From Methylomonas sp. (lineage in GTDB: Bacteria > Pseudomonadota > Gammaproteobacteria > Methylococcales > Methylomonadaceae): 6,831 bases of DNA. The first letter of the stretch is position 1, and the number at the start of each line of letters is the position of its first letter. The stretch lies in the NCBI GenBank assembly GCA_026988195.1, contig JALSLS010000453.1:1-6831 (forward strand). Direction: 5' to 3'. The notes under the pieces were generated by a model. It ran no database searches, had not been told where the DNA came from, and saw only the letters and a program-made list of their open reading frames with translations. Shown here in pieces: positions 6,052 to 6,831 of this stretch. The translations under genes and the position numbers were made by a program.

Positions 6052-6058
6052 GAGGGAG
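6052..6058 (+). promoter_or_regulatory. Strong ribosome binding site
   Basis: GAGGGAG lies five nucleotides before ATG 6064. It is the only clear Shine-Dalgarno in the window and fixes the start of the outer-membrane gene, suggesting higher translation than its neighbours. Confidence 0.75.
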
Positions 6059-6063
6059 AACCC

Positions 6064-6831
6064 ATGATCAAAAAAACAAAGATTGCGCTGAGCGTAGCTA
6101 CAGCGACATTAACACTAGCTGGAGCATTGGTTTCTCCGCAAGCAGCTGCCCAAACACAAGCTGAAGCAAATGCTAAAAAAACAGCAGCACTGCAATCACA
6201 AGTTGACCAAATGGCAACAATGATGCAAGCGATGCAAGCAGAATTAAGCCGTGTAAAAACAGTAGCAGCTAACGCTGCTGATACAACTAAAGTACAAGAG
6301 TTGGATCAATGGATGGCTTCTATGAAAAATGCACCTGTTCAGGTTGCAGCTAAAGAACATAGGTTTAATGTGCGTGGTGGTTGGATGCGTATGAATGATA
6401 ATCGTGGCTCTACTGCAGGTCTTGCGAATTCGGGTGTGGGGGAAGATGTTTTAACCAGTGAAGTTGATAAAGATGCTTTCTATTATGGTGGTGGGATTGA
6501 CTTTAATATGAATAATGACCTATTCGGCTTAATGGATGGTGTCTCTTTTGGTATTGAGTTGGGCATTGAATATTCGGAGTTAGGCGATAGAAAAGATACT
6601 GGCTTAGATAACTTGTTGGGGGCTCCGAATGCTCAACAAAGTGTAACAGTTAATATGTTAAGAGTGAGCGCAGCTCCTAAACTAAGATTTATGGAGGGTA
6701 GCAAACTAAGACCTTGGATTATCCCTTTAGGCTTAGATTTAAACATTATCAGCCCACCATCTGATGCGGTAACAGTATTAAACTCTGGTATGCAGTTTGG
6801 CGCGGGTGCTGACTACGAGATTCTTCCTGGT
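6064..6831 (+). CDS. Outer-membrane beta-barrel protein with N-terminal coiled coil (partial)
   Basis: The reading frame is open from ATG 6064 to the window edge (256 codons, no stop), so the C terminus is missing. Residues 1-29 form a Sec signal peptide: basic MIKKTK, a hydrophobic Ala/Leu/Thr core, and a likely cleavage after SPQAAA before QTQ. Residues about 31-95 are Ala/Gln-rich with heptad-like spacing (LQSQVDQMATMMQAMQAELS), a probable periplasmic coiled coil. From about residue 98 the sequence becomes Gly- and aromatic-rich with alternating strands (HRFNVRGGWMRM, FYYGGGIDFNM, VSFGIELGIEYSEL, RPWIIPLGLDLNI), typical of a beta-barrel. It resembles barrel proteins I recall from methanotroph genomes, often annotated as hypothetical or porin-like; no defined function is known to me. 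Small-molecule transport or a structural role with peptidoglycan contact is possible. It is divergent from thiO and has its own promoter candidate and strong ribosome site. Confidence 0.85.
   Translation, partial: MIKKTKIALSVATATLTLAGALVSPQAAAQTQAEANAKKTAALQSQVDQMATMMQAMQAELSRVKTVAANAADTTKVQELDQWMASMKNAPVQVAAKEHRFNVRGGWMRMNDNRGSTAGLANSGVGEDVLTSEVDKDAFYYGGGIDFNMNNDLFGLMDGVSFGIELGIEYSELGDRKDTGLDNLLGAPNAQQSVTVNMLRVSAAPKLRFMEGSKLRPWIIPLGLDLNIISPPSDAVTVLNSGMQFGAGADYEILPG

Larger units (their letters stand above)
5796..6063. other. Divergent promoter region between thiO and the outer-membrane gene
   Basis: This 268-bp AT-rich region separates two divergent genes and should carry both promoters. 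Candidates are TATACT for thiO on the - strand and an extended -10 promoter for the + strand gene. Unlike the other gaps, it holds no palindromic repeat element that I can see. Confidence 0.7.

Noticed and set aside
1..6831. A new defence or biosynthetic gene system
   Set aside because: All complete genes belong to known housekeeping families, and the one unassigned gene is a truncated outer-membrane protein with no linked partners in view.

Overview
The window looks like ordinary chromosome from an AT-rich (roughly 40% GC by eye) gammaproteobacterium. TldD, PmbA and PyrD read as close relatives of the E. coli proteins, with the same catalytic positions. The repeat families and the outer-membrane protein at the right edge remind me of methanotrophs (Methylococcales) or sulfur oxidisers (Thiotrichales); that placement is recollection, not a search result.

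Layout. On the + strand, tldD (46-1479) is followed by pmbA/tldE (best start GTG 1694, end 3025), the two subunits of a cytosolic zinc metalloprotease. A 214-bp gap between them holds a REP-like inverted repeat. A 312-bp convergent gap (3026-3337) is almost entirely repeats, layered on each other. On the - strand follow pyrD (4351-3338, class 2 dihydroorotate dehydrogenase) and, further upstream, thiO (5795-4707, FAD-dependent glycine oxidase). They are separated by 355 bp that hold a roughly 250-bp palindromic element plus the pyrD promoter and leader. A divergent 268-bp promoter region (5796-6063) separates thiO from a + strand outer-membrane beta-barrel gene (6064 onward) that runs off the right edge.

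The genes do not form one pathway. TldD and PmbA make one heteromeric protease. PyrD serves pyrimidine synthesis and ThiO the glycine-to-iminoglycine step of thiamin thiazole synthesis; each seems to have its own promoter. I see no defence, secondary-metabolite, phage or CRISPR system, and no clear new multi-gene system. The most unusual content is the repeats: several unrelated GTAG-tipped palindromic families fill three of the four intergenic gaps, one flanked by a perfect 8-bp direct repeat and sitting inside another. The leader hairpin of pyrD is the best regulatory candidate.
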